Shown: positions 1 through 9,434, numbered from the stretch's first letter. The stretch is DNA of 64,000 nt from an uncultured Lachnospiraceae bacterium (GCA_902779305.1 CACZBD010000006.1:124001-188000), one strand, 5' to 3'. A program made the numbers and translations. The notes: a model not told the origin generated them from the letters alone.

Positions 1-1
1 C

Positions 2-463
2 GATGAAAAAATGGTCAGTTCCAGTTTCTTCAAGCCCAAAAAAAATGTTTATTCCGGCGAGCTCAAAACGCCCGATTCGTATGATTTTACATCCGATGAC
101 AATCTGTTTAATTACCAGGCAAAAGTATTAAAGCAGCTTGCCGAGAAGGAATCCTGCGTGATCATCGGAAGATGCGCGAATTTCATCCTCAAAGATTACA
201 AAAATGTTGTTTCCGTTTTCGTGCATGCGGATCCCGACTTCTGCAGGGAGCAGGCGCTTGCCAGAGTATCGATCCCTGAAAAAGAGATCGACAGATTCAT
301 CGAAAAGACCGACAAGTTCCGCGCGGAATACTATAAATACCACACGGGCCGTCAATGGTTCGATCTGCGTGGCTATGATCTTTGTTTAGATTCCGGAAAG
401 CTCGGATTTGAGAAGTGTGTCGATGAGATCCTCGCATACATCCGTGTCCGTTTCGGCGAGTAA
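2..463 (+). CDS. Cytidylate kinase-like family protein (5' end outside window)
   Basis: The open frame runs in from the left edge, so the N-terminus and the P-loop that should be there are missing. About 150 residues are visible. They contain the pattern typical of cytidylate kinase-like (AAA_18/Cytidylate_kin_2) proteins: the CVIIGRCANFIL strand and turn, a VFVHAD strand, an arginine-rich LID-like helix, and a KYHTGRQWFD segment near the end. Such proteins resemble nucleoside monophosphate kinases; the substrate of this subfamily is not settled. It faces the glycerophosphodiesterase gene head-on with only 12 bases between the two stop codons. It is one of only two genes on the plus strand. 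Confidence 0.8.
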   Translation, partial: DEKMVSSSFFKPKKNVYSGELKTPDSYDFTSDDNLFNYQAKVLKQLAEKESCVIIGRCANFILKDYKNVVSVFVHADPDFCREQALARVSIPEKEIDRFIEKTDKFRAEYYKYHTGRQWFDLRGYDLCLDSGKLGFEKCVDEILAYIRVRFGE

Positions 464-475
464 GGATCCTATGGA

Positions 476-1315
476 TCAGTCCGGTTTCTCTTCTTCATAT
501 ATGATCGTATCAAACATGGCGGAGGCTTCGGCGATCTCCGCCATTCCTTTTGGAGCCCAGCAGACACAGAACGGATGAAACAGCATGCGGATCAGTTTAA
601 AGCCGAAGGTCCTCTTCGCCTCACGAAATTCATAGGCGATAAAATCCGGTCTGGAAATACAGTTGAACAGCAGGTGTGTCATCAGGAAATTGATCAGGGG
701 GTTGTATCTTTTGTCCTTCATCCTGCAAGACAATTGTCCCCTGATGATCTCGGGATGATTCTTTTTATACCAGCCGACCAGAAACGGACTGAACGATTCC
801 ACACAAAACCTTCCGGAATAGGTCTTCAGAAGTTCATAGGTCTTCTCGCAAAGTTCGTAGTTCTTAACCCCGTTATCACTCTTGATCTCACAGATCAGGT
901 CAACACCGTTTAACGTTTTCAAAACATCAGAAAACAACGGGATCTTTTCGTCCGTATCCTTCAGTCTAAGTTTACATAATTCTTCGTATGTCCGGTCCCT
1001 CAGATATCCCTTTACGCCGCACATTCTCTCAAGATCGGCATCATGGAATACCACGAGTTTCTTATCTTTGGTCATCTGCACATCCAGTTCCACCGGGATC
1101 CCGGCTTCGGCCGCCCTTCTGAATGCCCATAGGGAATTTTCCGGGACCTCATGGTTATGAAGTCCCCGGTGCGCATAATTCTTCTTCTCAAAGGCCGATA
1201 CATCTCTTCTTTTGTTCGGTGCTATACAATAGATCACGGCGCCGCACACTGCAGAAAAGGCTGCCACACCGCCCAAGATCCTTTTCATCTGACCTGACAT
1301 CTCTGTTTTTTCCAT
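476..1315 (-). CDS. Glycerophosphodiester phosphodiesterase, membrane-anchored
   Basis: 279 residues. An N-terminal hydrophobic segment (about residues 13-31) probably anchors it in the membrane, with the catalytic domain following. Family signatures are visible: AHRG around residue 48, the metal-binding ELD pair at 77-79, and the FHD histidine at 91. The family hydrolyses glycerophosphodiesters to glycerol-3-phosphate and an alcohol, using a divalent metal in a TIM barrel. It lies 24 bases after the MFS transporter gene and is probably co-transcribed with it, which would fit uptake and degradation of lipid-derived compounds, but the transporter substrate is unknown. The start is supported by a GAGAAGATGAAG stretch upstream. 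Confidence 0.88.
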   Translation of the reverse strand: MEKTEMSGQMKRILGGVAAFSAVCGAVIYCIAPNKRRDVSAFEKKNYAHRGLHNHEVPENSLWAFRRAAEAGIPVELDVQMTKDKKLVVFHDADLERMCGVKGYLRDRTYEELCKLRLKDTDEKIPLFSDVLKTLNGVDLICEIKSDNGVKNYELCEKTYELLKTYSGRFCVESFSPFLVGWYKKNHPEIIRGQLSCRMKDKRYNPLINFLMTHLLFNCISRPDFIAYEFREAKRTFGFKLIRMLFHPFCVCWAPKGMAEIAEASAMFDTIIYEEEKPD

Positions 1316-1339
1316 TTTGTCTTCATCTTCTCTCTTTGA

Positions 1340-2677
1340 TCAATCTTCCACATCAAACATTTCCAGTTTGTCCTTCGGCACGGAGGGCTTGTTGTCCCCG
1401 TGTTTTACCTGCAGCATGGTCAGGAACGAAAGAGCCACAAACAGGGCGCCATACGGGAAAAGCGTCCAATATCCGACGTACTGCAGCAGCGCGCCGGACA
1501 GGATCGGTGTCACGATCTGCGCAGCCATGGAAAAAGTGTAATAATACCCCGTAAATTTCCCGATATCGGACCCTTTACACATCTCAACGACCATCGGCAG
1601 GGAATTAACGTTGATCGCAGCCCACGCAAATCCGATCAGACAGAAGATCACGTACAATACCGGTGAAAAGCCGTGCATCGTAAAGGTCAGCACCATACCC
1701 GCAAGGAAATTGGCGGCAAGTACCACAACGCCGGTCAATATGGTCTTCTTACGGCCGATCTTGGACGCCAGTTCGCCGATGGGGATATAGGATACGATCG
1801 CCGCCGCCGTGGCTATGGTCAGGCAGAGGGATGACGATCCTAAGGACATATCCCACTCCTGCTGTGCATATTTCGTAAAGGAAGTCGTCACGGCATTGTA
1901 TCCCATAAACCAAAGCGCTATGGAGATCAGCACGAAATTCAGGCTTCTCATGACGTCTTTGGGGATATATGTTTCCCCAGTCTCTTCATTGATTTTCTCC
2001 AGATCATCCTCCGGGTGCTTCGCTTCATAAGCCTCGCATTCCGCGGTAAGTTTCGGTTCTTTGATCGTCAGGAACAGGACAAGGACCGAAAGGACCATGA
2101 AGGTGGCCACGATCACAAACAGCGGCTGATAATTCACATGCGCAAGTCCCTTTGTCCGTGATTCGGAATAAAGGAATGTGGTAATGATCAGATAGATGAT
2201 CCCGCCGACTGCGCCCATCAGATTGATGATCGCGTTCGCTTTGGAACGGAGCGGCTTGGGGGTAACATCCGGCATCAGTGCCACCGCAGGCGAACGGTAG
2301 GTCCCCATGGCGATGAGGAGCAGTCCCAGAACCGCGATGAAAATGATCAGATAGACATTTTGGGGTGATGCCGCATAAAGATTATCCATAAGCGGGATCA
2401 GTGTCATCAGAAGGACTGATGCCGCGGTGCCGAAGAGAATGAACGGCATCCTCTTCCCGATCCTTGTGGAACACTTATCCGACAAAGATCCCAAAAGCGG
2501 CAGCAAAAACAGGGCCACCACGTTATCGAGCGCCATGATCGCGCCCGCGATCGTATCTCCGATCCCGAATGTGTTCTTTAAGATCAACGGGATTACGTTA
2601 TCATACATCTGCCAGAACATGCAGATCGACATGAACGCAAGACCTACCAGAAACGTCCTCGTTTTGTTCAGTTTCAT
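1340..2677 (-). CDS. MFS transporter (GPH/SLC45-like sugar:cation symporter type)
   Basis: About 445 residues with twelve predicted membrane helices and a charged central cytoplasmic loop (EAEHPEDD-like acidic stretch near residue 215). The N-terminal half has a GSLSDKCSTRIGKRMP loop between helices 2 and 3, as in glycoside-pentoside-hexuronide/SLC45-type carriers. A longer frame begins 30 bases upstream, but that extension is simply the translated purine-rich ribosome binding site (GGAGAAGGAAGAA), so I start at the ATG at 2677. The substrate cannot be told from the sequence. It sits after a terminator that closes the DHH gene and before the glycerophosphodiesterase. Confidence 0.82.
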   Translation of the reverse strand: MKLNKTRTFLVGLAFMSICMFWQMYDNVIPLILKNTFGIGDTIAGAIMALDNVVALFLLPLLGSLSDKCSTRIGKRMPFILFGTAASVLLMTLIPLMDNLYAASPQNVYLIIFIAVLGLLLIAMGTYRSPAVALMPDVTPKPLRSKANAIINLMGAVGGIIYLIITTFLYSESRTKGLAHVNYQPLFVIVATFMVLSVLVLFLTIKEPKLTAECEAYEAKHPEDDLEKINEETGETYIPKDVMRSLNFVLISIALWFMGYNAVTTSFTKYAQQEWDMSLGSSSLCLTIATAAAIVSYIPIGELASKIGRKKTILTGVVVLAANFLAGMVLTFTMHGFSPVLYVIFCLIGFAWAAINVNSLPMVVEMCKGSDIGKFTGYYYTFSMAAQIVTPILSGALLQYVGYWTLFPYGALFVALSFLTMLQVKHGDNKPSVPKDKLEMFDVED

Positions 2678-2735
2678 TTCTTCCTTCTCCTTCTTCCCTT
2701 TCCCCAAATATGATTCCGGCTTGATTCCCCGGTTT

Positions 2736-2774
2736 CCAAAAATAAGTCCAGCGGAAGATCCGTTGGACTTATTC
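2736..2774 (-). terminator. Intrinsic terminator after the DHH phosphoesterase gene
   Basis: A perfect 10-bp inverted repeat (AATAAGTCCA at 2741-2750 and its complement 2765-2774) is extended inward by CGGA/TCCG. On the minus strand it is followed by TTATTTTTGG. It lies 18 bases after the stop of the DHH gene and separates it from the MFS gene. Confidence 0.85.
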
Positions 2775-2791
2775 TTACCGTACTTATGATG

Positions 2792-3718
2792 TTAAGCGTT
2801 AGCCAGTTCACACAGTTCTGCCAGCATCTTCGGAAGTTCCGTTTCCATCGTTTCGTTGGAAAACTGACAGGTGCCGACTTTCTTATGTCCGCCGCCGTTG
2901 TACTTCAGCATCAGACTTCCCACATCCACCGTGCAGGTCTTATTGATGATGCTGTATCCGACAGCCGCCGAACAGCCCTGTCCGCCTCTTCCGGATACGA
3001 TCCAGGCTGAAATGTTCTGCTCGGGATACATGCTGTAGATCATGAAACGGTTGCCCGTATAGATCGGATCCACACCTCTTAGATCGGAGATGATCACTTT
3101 TCCTTCCGTCTTCGTATGGGCTTTGACCATTTCTTTGAACTTTTCGGTCTGTTCGTTATAAACCTCGATACGTTCCTGTACATCCGGCATTGCAAGGATC
3201 TCTTCGGTGGATTTGTCCCTGCAGGCGATCATCAGCTTCTCCATCAGCTGATAGTTGGAAACCGTAAACTGTCTCCAGCGCCCAAGGCCTGTTCTCGGAT
3301 CCATCAGAAATCCGACCAGGATCCAGCCGGTGGGATTCATGATCTCGTCGATCGTCAGATCGCCGGAATCCACCTTGTCCACCGCGACCATCATATCGTC
3401 GAAATTCGGGAAAGTCTCCTTCCCGCCGTAATACTCATAGATGATCCGCGCGCAGGACGGCGTGATCCTGCTCTCTCCGTTGTATTTTCCTTCCAGTTTC
3501 AGTCTCTCATGTTCACTGGAGTGATGATCGAACCACAGTCCGCACCCCTCCACATAAGGCACGTTTGCAAGACAGTCATTCTCGTTGATCTCGACAAGAC
3601 CATCCTGCAGATCCTTCGGATGCGCAAAGGTCCAGTGATCAACAACACCTGCCGCAAGCAGAAGGGCACCGCAGGCCAGACCGTCAAAGTCCGAACGTGT
3701 CACCAGTCTCATAGCCAT
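2792..3718 (-). CDS. DHH family phosphoesterase
   Basis: 308 residues, two-domain DHH/DHHA1 layout. Visible motifs are SDFDG (residues 9-13, normally DxD of motif I), FDHHSSEH with the name-giving DHH at 64-66, a VDSGD acidic motif near 114, and the C-terminal DHHA1 glycine motif GGGHKKVGTC near residue 275. The family includes manganese-dependent exopolyphosphatases, nanoRNases and cyclic-dinucleotide phosphodiesterases. This one has no membrane or CBS/DRTGG domains, so it is a soluble phosphoesterase of unknown substrate. Start chosen by GGAGG 9 bases upstream. It is followed by an intrinsic terminator. Confidence 0.85.
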   Translation of the reverse strand: MAMRLVTRSDFDGLACGALLLAAGVVDHWTFAHPKDLQDGLVEINENDCLANVPYVEGCGLWFDHHSSEHERLKLEGKYNGESRITPSCARIIYEYYGGKETFPNFDDMMVAVDKVDSGDLTIDEIMNPTGWILVGFLMDPRTGLGRWRQFTVSNYQLMEKLMIACRDKSTEEILAMPDVQERIEVYNEQTEKFKEMVKAHTKTEGKVIISDLRGVDPIYTGNRFMIYSMYPEQNISAWIVSGRGGQGCSAAVGYSIINKTCTVDVGSLMLKYNGGGHKKVGTCQFSNETMETELPKMLAELCELANA

Positions 3719-3739
3719 TACAATACACCTCCAAAAACT

Positions 3740-6382
3740 TTATTTTGCCTTCTGGCTGATCGCTGCCTGTGCAGCCGCCAGTCTTGCGATCGGAACTCTG
3801 AAGGGTGAGCAGCTCACATAGTCCAGACCGATCTCATTACAGAATTCCACGGAAGAAGGATCTCCGCCGTGCTCGCCGCAGATACCGACATGAAGCTGCG
3901 GATTGACGGGTTTACCGAGTTCCATGGACATTTTCATCAGTTTGCCGACACCGTTTCTGTCGAGTTTCGCAAACGGATCATTCTCAAAGATCTTCGCATC
4001 ATAGTAAGCCTCTAAGAACTTACCTGCATCATCTCTGGAGAAGCCGTAGGTCATCTGCGTCAAGTCGTTGGTACCGAAGCAGAAGAAGTCAGCGTTTGCG
4101 GCGATCTCATCGGCAGTCAGCGCTGCTCTCGGGATCTCGATCATCGTACCGATCTCATACTCCAGTTTATAATTTGCAGCCTTGATCTCCTCATCCGCAA
4201 CTTCCTTGACGATCTGTTTCACATACTGGAATTCCTTGACATCGCCAACGAGCGGGATCATGATCTCCGGTTTTACTTTCCAGTTGGAATGCTTCTTGGA
4301 TACATTGATCGCTGCACGGATCACGGCCTTTGTCTGCATCTTTGCGATCTCGGGATAAGTCACTGCCAGACGGCATCCTCTGTGACCCATCATCGGGTTG
4401 AACTCATGCAGGGAATTGATGATCGCTTTGATCTCTTCCACGGTCTTGTTCTGTGTCTTCGCGAGTTTCTCGATATCGGCTTCCTCAGCCGGAACGAATT
4501 CATGAAGAGGCGGATCTAAGAAACGGATCGTGACCGGATATCCTTCCAGAGCCTCGTAAAGTTTTTCAAAATCACCCTGCTGGTACGGCAGGATCTTATC
4601 CAGCGCTTTTTCTCTTTCTTCCACGGTATCGGAGCAGATCATCTCACGGAAAGCGTCGATCCTGTCGCCTTCAAAGAACATATGCTCCGTTCTGCAAAGG
4701 CCGATGCCCTCTGCGCCGAGTTCTCTTGCTTTTCTTGCATCCGCAGGAGTATCCGCATTCGTGCGGACCTTCATCGTGCGGTACTTGTCTGCCCAGCCCA
4801 TGATCCTGCCGAATTCACCGGCGATCGTTGCATCCACCGTGTCGATCATGCCGTCGTAAATATTACCTGTGGAACCGTCGATGGAAATGTAATCCCCTTC
4901 GTGATATTCCTTGCCGGCCAGTGTGAATTTCTTGTTTGCTTCATCCATCACGATATCGCCGCAGCCGGATACACAGCATTTGCCCATGCCTCTGGCAACA
5001 ACGGCCGCATGGCTCGTCATACCGCCTCTGACGGTCAGGATCCCCTGTGCAGCCTTCATGCCTGTGATATCTTCCGGGGAAGTCTCCAGACGTACCAGAA
5101 CGACCTTCTCGCCGCGGTTATGCCAGCTTTCGGCATCCTCTGCGGAGAATACGACCTTACCGCATGCAGCGCCCGGAGATGCGCCAAGGCCTCTGCCGGC
5201 AGGTTTCGTCTTCTTCAGGACATTGACATCAAACTGCGGATGCAGCAGCGTATCCAGATTTCTCGGATCGATCATGGCTACTGCTTCTTCTTCCGTCTTC
5301 ATACCTTCGTCAACCAGATCGCAGGCGATCTTTAAGGCAGCCTGTGCGGTCCTCTTGCCGTTACGGCACTGCAGCATGTATAATTTTCCGTTCTCAACGG
5401 TAAACTCCATATCCTGCATGTCATGGTAATGTTTCTCCAGGATCTTGCAGACTTTGGTGAACTGGGAATAAGCCTCCGGGAACTGCTTTTCCATCTCGGA
5501 AATGTGCATCGGGGTACGGATACCTGCCACAACGTCCTCACCCTGCGCATTGACCAGGAATTCACCCATCAGTTTCTTCTCACCTGTTGCGGGATCTCTC
5601 GTGAAGGCCACGCCCGTACCGGAATTGTTGTTCAGGTTACCGAATACCATGGGCATAACGGATACCGCGGTACCCCAGCTGTACGGGATATCATTGTCAC
5701 GACGGTAAACGTTCGCTCTCGGGTTATCCCAGGAACGGAATACGGCTTTGATCGCTTCCTTGAGCTGTACAATGGGATCTGTCGGGAAGTCTTCCCCGAG
5801 TTCCTGCTTATATTCAGCCTTGAACTGTTCGGCCAGTTCTTTCAGATCTGCCGCCGTTAAGTCCACATCATAAACCACATTCTTTTTCTTCTTCATCTCA
5901 TCGATGAGTTCTTCGAAATGCTTCTTGCCGACACCCATGACAACATCCGAGAACATCTGGATGAAACGTCTGTAGGAATCGTAAACGAAACGCTCAAACT
6001 TCGGATCCGGGTTGCCCTTGATCATAGCGGCAACGACTTCATCGTTAAGACCCAGATTCAAGATCGTATCCATCATACCGGGCATGGATGCGCGCGCACC
6101 GGAACGGACCGAAACCAGAAGCGGCTTTTCGGGATCGCCGAAATATTTTTCGTTCTTCATTTCCATTCTGCCGACAAACTCCATGATGGATCCCATGATC
6201 TCATCATTGATCTGTCTGCCGTCTTCATAGTACTGGTTGCAGGCTTCCGTCGTTACGGTAAAGCCCTGGGGAACGGGAAGACCGATATTCGTCATCTCCG
6301 CAAGGTTGGCGCCTTTGCCGCCCAGAAGATTCCGCATCGAAGCGTTACCTTCCGTGAAAAGATACACCCATTTCTTTCTCAT
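3740..6382 (-). CDS. ppdK: Pyruvate, phosphate dikinase
   Basis: 880 residues, full length for PPDK. It interconverts pyruvate, ATP and Pi with PEP, AMP and PPi, serving glycolysis or gluconeogenesis in many anaerobes. The N-terminal nucleotide-binding domain shows LGGKGANLAEM, and the swivelling phosphohistidine domain shows GGMTSHAAVVARGMGK with the phosphorylated histidine at about 458. The C-terminal PEP/pyruvate barrel ends with FGTNDLTQMTYGFSRDD and the HVGICGEHGGDP region carrying the catalytic cysteine. A longer frame exists upstream, but the AGGAGG box at 6390-6396 points to the ATG at 6382, and the extension would run into a terminator hairpin. It has its own promoter and a leader of about 165 nt. 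Confidence 0.97.
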   Translation of the reverse strand: MRKKWVYLFTEGNASMRNLLGGKGANLAEMTNIGLPVPQGFTVTTEACNQYYEDGRQINDEIMGSIMEFVGRMEMKNEKYFGDPEKPLLVSVRSGARASMPGMMDTILNLGLNDEVVAAMIKGNPDPKFERFVYDSYRRFIQMFSDVVMGVGKKHFEELIDEMKKKKNVVYDVDLTAADLKELAEQFKAEYKQELGEDFPTDPIVQLKEAIKAVFRSWDNPRANVYRRDNDIPYSWGTAVSVMPMVFGNLNNNSGTGVAFTRDPATGEKKLMGEFLVNAQGEDVVAGIRTPMHISEMEKQFPEAYSQFTKVCKILEKHYHDMQDMEFTVENGKLYMLQCRNGKRTAQAALKIACDLVDEGMKTEEEAVAMIDPRNLDTLLHPQFDVNVLKKTKPAGRGLGASPGAACGKVVFSAEDAESWHNRGEKVVLVRLETSPEDITGMKAAQGILTVRGGMTSHAAVVARGMGKCCVSGCGDIVMDEANKKFTLAGKEYHEGDYISIDGSTGNIYDGMIDTVDATIAGEFGRIMGWADKYRTMKVRTNADTPADARKARELGAEGIGLCRTEHMFFEGDRIDAFREMICSDTVEEREKALDKILPYQQGDFEKLYEALEGYPVTIRFLDPPLHEFVPAEEADIEKLAKTQNKTVEEIKAIINSLHEFNPMMGHRGCRLAVTYPEIAKMQTKAVIRAAINVSKKHSNWKVKPEIMIPLVGDVKEFQYVKQIVKEVADEEIKAANYKLEYEIGTMIEIPRAALTADEIAANADFFCFGTNDLTQMTYGFSRDDAGKFLEAYYDAKIFENDPFAKLDRNGVGKLMKMSMELGKPVNPQLHVGICGEHGGDPSSVEFCNEIGLDYVSCSPFRVPIARLAAAQAAISQKAK

Positions 6383-6412
6383 ATTCTTTCCTCCTGTTTT
6401 GTGTTGTGGTGC

Positions 6413-6451
6413 AAAGAAAAGAGCCAAAATACCCCCCGGGTAGTTTGGCTC
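6413..6451 (-). terminator. Terminator/attenuator hairpin in the ppdK leader
   Basis: An 8-bp stem GAGCCAAA/TTTGGCTC (6421-6428 with 6444-6451) continues after one mismatch into TACCC/GGGTA around a GC-rich loop. On the minus strand it is followed by TTTTCTTT. It ends about 30 bases before the ppdK start codon and lies downstream of a good promoter, so it should stop ppdK transcription unless it is prevented from folding. Confidence 0.75.
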
Positions 6452-6546
6452 AAAAGATCATGATATGATTTTCACCTTCTGCTTACATGCGTGTAACACA
6501 ATCATGGAACATGCATCCTCAACTTCTCTATAGTCTCAACATAAAA

Positions 6547-6575
6547 ATTTTATCATATCGACAAACTTTTGTCTA
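6547..6575 (-). promoter_or_regulatory. Predicted ppdK promoter
   Basis: Minus-strand TAGACA (6570-6575) and TAAAAT (6547-6552) are separated by exactly 17 bases. A perfect GACAAA-CT-TTTGTC inverted repeat (6560-6573) overlaps the -35 box and could be an operator. The expected start site is near 6540, giving a leader of about 160 nt. Confidence 0.6.
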
Positions 6576-6603
6576 TTGAAAAAATAGCCCGTTTTGATGT
6601 GGA

Positions 6604-7992
6604 TCAGAAGGTGAACTTATCGGCAAAATAAGCTTCCAGTTCGTCGATCGCAACCCTCTCCTGCTCCATGGAATCCCTGAAACGAACGGTCACGCAATTG
6701 TCGGTCTCTGAATCGAAATCGTATGTCACGCAGAACGGCGTTCCGATCTCATCCTGTCTGCGGTACCGTTTTCCGATGTTTCCTCTGTCATCAAATTCGC
6801 AGTTGTACTTCTTCGAAAGCGTCTGATAGATCGCCTCTGCGCCCTCGTTGAGTTTCTTGGAAAGCGGAAGGATCCCGATCTTAACGGGCGCAAGCGCGGG
6901 ATGAAAATGAAGCACGGTACGGACATCCCCTTCTGCGATCTCTTCTTCATCATAAGCGCCGCAAAGGAAAGCCAGGAACAGTCTTTCCACACCGACGGAA
7001 GGCTCAATGACAAACGGCAGGTATCTGACATTCTTCACATCATCAAAATAGGTCAGGTCCTCGCCGGAAACATTCTGATGCTGCGTCAGATCGTAATCGG
7101 TACGGTCCGCGATCCCCCAGAGTTCGCCCCAGCCGAACGGGAACAGGAACTCGACATCGGTCGTGGCCTTTGAATAGAAGGAAAGTTCTTCTTTGTCATG
7201 ATCACGGACACGCATCTCCTCTTCCTTCATACCGAGGGATTTCAGCCAGTCGATGCAGTATTTCTTCCAGTATGCGAACCATTCCAGATCCGTATCCGGT
7301 TCGCAGAAGAATTCCATCTCCATCTGTTCGAATTCTCTTACGCGGAAAATAAAGTTTCCGGGTGTGATCTCGTTCCGGAAGGATTTGCCGACCTGGCAGA
7401 TGCCGAACGGGATCTTCTTGCGGCTCGTTCTCTGCACGTTCTTAAAGTTCACAAAGATACCCTGTGCGGTTTCGGGCCTTAAATATACGGTGTTCTTGGC
7501 ATCTTCCGTTACGCCCTGGAAGGTCTTGAACATCAGGTTGAACTGTCTGATATCCGTAAAATTGTGCTTTCCGCAGGTAGGACAGGGAATATTGTTGTCC
7601 TCAATGTAGTTCTTCATCTGTTCCTGCGACCAGCCGTCAACGGAAGACTCCAGCGTGATGTTGTTTTCCGCAGCATAATCTTCGATGATCTTGTCGGCCC
7701 TGAATCTCTCATGGCACTCTCTGCAGTCCATCAGCGGATCGGAGAACCCGCCGAGATGTCCCGAAGCCACCCAGGTCTGCGGATTCATTAAGATCGCGCA
7801 GTCCACGCCGACATTTGTAGGGCTTTCCATGACAAATTTCTGCCACCATGCCTTCTTGATGTTATTTTTCAGCTCCACGCCGAGGATCCCGAAATCCCAT
7901 GTATTGGCGAGTCCGCCGTAAATCTCGGAACCGGGATGTACAAATCCGCGCGATTTTGCCAAAGCAACGATCTTTTCCATTGTCTTTTCCAT
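6604..7992 (-). CDS. glyS: Glycyl-tRNA synthetase, homodimeric type
   Basis: 462 residues. This class II synthetase charges tRNA-Gly and belongs to the single-chain alpha2 type rather than the bacterial alpha2beta2 type. Evidence: the N-terminal [15 protein letters not shown] segment, WHH/WW-type dimer motif 1, a four-cysteine zinc site (CREC and CPTCGKHNF), motif 2 around [24 protein letters not shown] (split here), and motif 3 near [11 protein letters not shown] followed by an anticodon-binding domain. A GAGGGA box 7 bases upstream selects the first of two close ATGs. It follows the lipoprotein gene by 83 bases and I see no T-box leader. Confidence 0.96.
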   Translation of the reverse strand: MEKTMEKIVALAKSRGFVHPGSEIYGGLANTWDFGILGVELKNNIKKAWWQKFVMESPTNVGVDCAILMNPQTWVASGHLGGFSDPLMDCRECHERFRADKIIEDYAAENNITLESSVDGWSQEQMKNYIEDNNIPCPTCGKHNFTDIRQFNLMFKTFQGVTEDAKNTVYLRPETAQGIFVNFKNVQRTSRKKIPFGICQVGKSFRNEITPGNFIFRVREFEQMEMEFFCEPDTDLEWFAYWKKYCIDWLKSLGMKEEEMRVRDHDKEELSFYSKATTDVEFLFPFGWGELWGIADRTDYDLTQHQNVSGEDLTYFDDVKNVRYLPFVIEPSVGVERLFLAFLCGAYDEEEIAEGDVRTVLHFHPALAPVKIGILPLSKKLNEGAEAIYQTLSKKYNCEFDDRGNIGKRYRRQDEIGTPFCVTYDFDSETDNCVTVRFRDSMEQERVAIDELEAYFADKFTF

Positions 7993-8075
7993 GATCTTCC
8001 CTCTTTAACTTTTCTAGATATTTTGATTTTTTATAAATCCGTCTTCAATATGTCCGGCCAAGCAGTCCGGCCGCT

Positions 8076-8666
8076 TTATTTCACGATCAGGATCGCTTCC
8101 CCGTTGCTTTCCGAAGAAACACGCACCGTTCTGTCATCGATATGCTCAAGGTTTGCGGAATAATACAAAACAGCCTCTTCCGTCCTGATCTGCAACGGTT
8201 CACTGACCACGAGCATGTGATAGGAAGAAAGGTCCGCGATCGCATCCCCGCTTAACATGTTGGTTCCGTAAGCATTTTTCAGGGTTGTCTTTTTCCCGTA
8301 TCCCTTTTCCAGACCTTCTCCCACCGTTCCGTAGAACAGTTCCACCCGGTTAAACTTTGCATAGTCGTCTGCCGACCGGTACAGAAGATCCACATAAGCA
8401 TAGCCGTCCCTGACTTCACAGCTGTTCAGATGTACCGCGCCGTTACCGTGATCCTGATTGTAAAGATCTATGATCTCCTGCGAACGGCTCTGCAGTTCTT
8501 CGGCCGAATATTGATCTTCCGGAAATTCCTCAACGACAAGACTTTCGATCTTCCCGTCCTGTTTTATATACAGCGTTGACTCCGTATCCATAACCGTCTC
8601 CTGCGTCTTACAGGATGACAGCAGCAAAAGGAACAGGCAGCCAAGCAACATCAATCCCTTTTTCAT
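8076..8666 (-). CDS. Small secreted lipoprotein, GerMN-like
   Basis: About 196 residues from the chosen start. A lysine-rich N-terminus, a hydrophobic core and LLSSC make a clear lipoprotein signal with the lipidated cysteine near residue 19. The mature part is mixed alpha/beta. Segments such as GYAYVDLLYRS and NRVELFYGTVGEGLEKGYG resemble GerM/GerMN modules of sporulation and envelope proteins, but the match is by eye only. I prefer the ATG at 8666 because the longer frame places 26 residues in front of the signal peptide and would start upstream of the predicted transcription start. It has its own strong promoter and probably shares a transcript with glyS. Confidence 0.6.
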   Translation of the reverse strand: MKKGLMLLGCLFLLLLSSCKTQETVMDTESTLYIKQDGKIESLVVEEFPEDQYSAEELQSRSQEIIDLYNQDHGNGAVHLNSCEVRDGYAYVDLLYRSADDYAKFNRVELFYGTVGEGLEKGYGKKTTLKNAYGTNMLSGDAIADLSSYHMLVVSEPLQIRTEEAVLYYSANLEHIDDRTVRVSSESNGEAILIVK

Positions 8667-8735
8667 TATCGTTCTTACCTGTTCAGTAAAAATCAAACCG
8701 GTGCGTGATGCGTATGCACGACCCACGCGTTCACA

Positions 8736-8764
8736 ATTATACAAAAGTGATGCGCCATTTTCAA
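8736..8764 (-). promoter_or_regulatory. Strong predicted promoter for lipoprotein-glyS
   Basis: Minus-strand TTGAAA (8759-8764), a 17-base spacer and a perfect TATAAT (8736-8741) lie just past the recO stop codon. The transcription start should be near 8729, 60 bases before the lipoprotein ATG. Confidence 0.75.
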
Positions 8765-8771
8765 CTGCAAT

Positions 8772-9434
8772 TTACGGCCTGTCGGGAACCATTTCGGCAA
8801 AGAGCTTCAGGCTTTTGAATTCCCTGTCGTAAAAGCGCTTCCGGTAAATTTCATTGATCGTGTCCAGTTCCGCAAGGACTTCCCTGCTGACCGCAAACGT
8901 ATACAGATGCGCGATCGGCGTATTGACGATAAAATCAACCGCATAAACCGTCGCATCCAGCCAGGTTCTTCCTGCGGGGACCCCGGGAAAGGTTCCTTCC
9001 ACGGCCAGGATCCGGATCTCGTAAACCGCGCGGACGAGCGCATTGTCAAGATTCGGATTGATGATGGCCCGGACCGACTGGTACAGAAGTTTCAGCAGTT
9101 CGAGTTCATCATTGTTTTCTCTGGCATAATAGGATGCAAGTTCGAGAAAGTACATGCCAAGATACGCGCCCTCAAAATCCGTACGCAGTTCTTCAAAATA
9201 CTGGGTGATCTCCACATCGACCAGATTATAGGCTGTCTTGCCCTCATACAGTTTGAACTGTCCGAAGCAGAACGGGTTCGTGGCCGCCATATGCTTGTTT
9301 CCCGGCCTTCTGCAGCCTCTTGCAAACACCGTGATCTTTCCGAGTTCTTTGGTCAAAACAACGAGGCGCCTGTCGTAATCACCAACAGGCCCCGTTTCCA
9401 AGATCATTCCGGTTGCAAGAACAAAATCCCTCAT
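8772..9434 (-). CDS. recO: DNA repair protein RecO
   Basis: About 220 residues. RecO loads RecA with RecR on SSB-coated DNA. The N-terminal OB fold is recognisable from GMILETGPVGDYDRRLVVLT and the following KELGKITVFARGCRRP, and the C-terminal half is the helical RecO domain. The protein lacks the four-cysteine zinc motif found in many Firmicutes RecO proteins. Two starts are possible: an ATG at 9464 overlapping the era stop without a ribosome binding site, or the ATG at 9434 preceded by AAGG, which also gives the usual N-terminal length. I chose the second. The era-recO order is common in Firmicutes. Confidence 0.88.
   Translation of the reverse strand: MRDFVLATGMILETGPVGDYDRRLVVLTKELGKITVFARGCRRPGNKHMAATNPFCFGQFKLYEGKTAYNLVDVEITQYFEELRTDFEGAYLGMYFLELASYYARENNDELELLKLLYQSVRAIINPNLDNALVRAVYEIRILAVEGTFPGVPAGRTWLDATVYAVDFIVNTPIAHLYTFAVSREVLAELDTINEIYRKRFYDREFKSLKLFAEMVPDRP

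Noticed and set aside
7993..8075. Possible T-box or riboswitch upstream of glyS
   Set aside because: The gap is only 83 bases, lacks the T-box core and contains no terminator.
8690..8730. GC-rich repeats in the leader of the lipoprotein-glyS transcript, followed by a few T residues
   Set aside because: The possible stems are only 4-5 bp and compete with each other; not a convincing attenuator.
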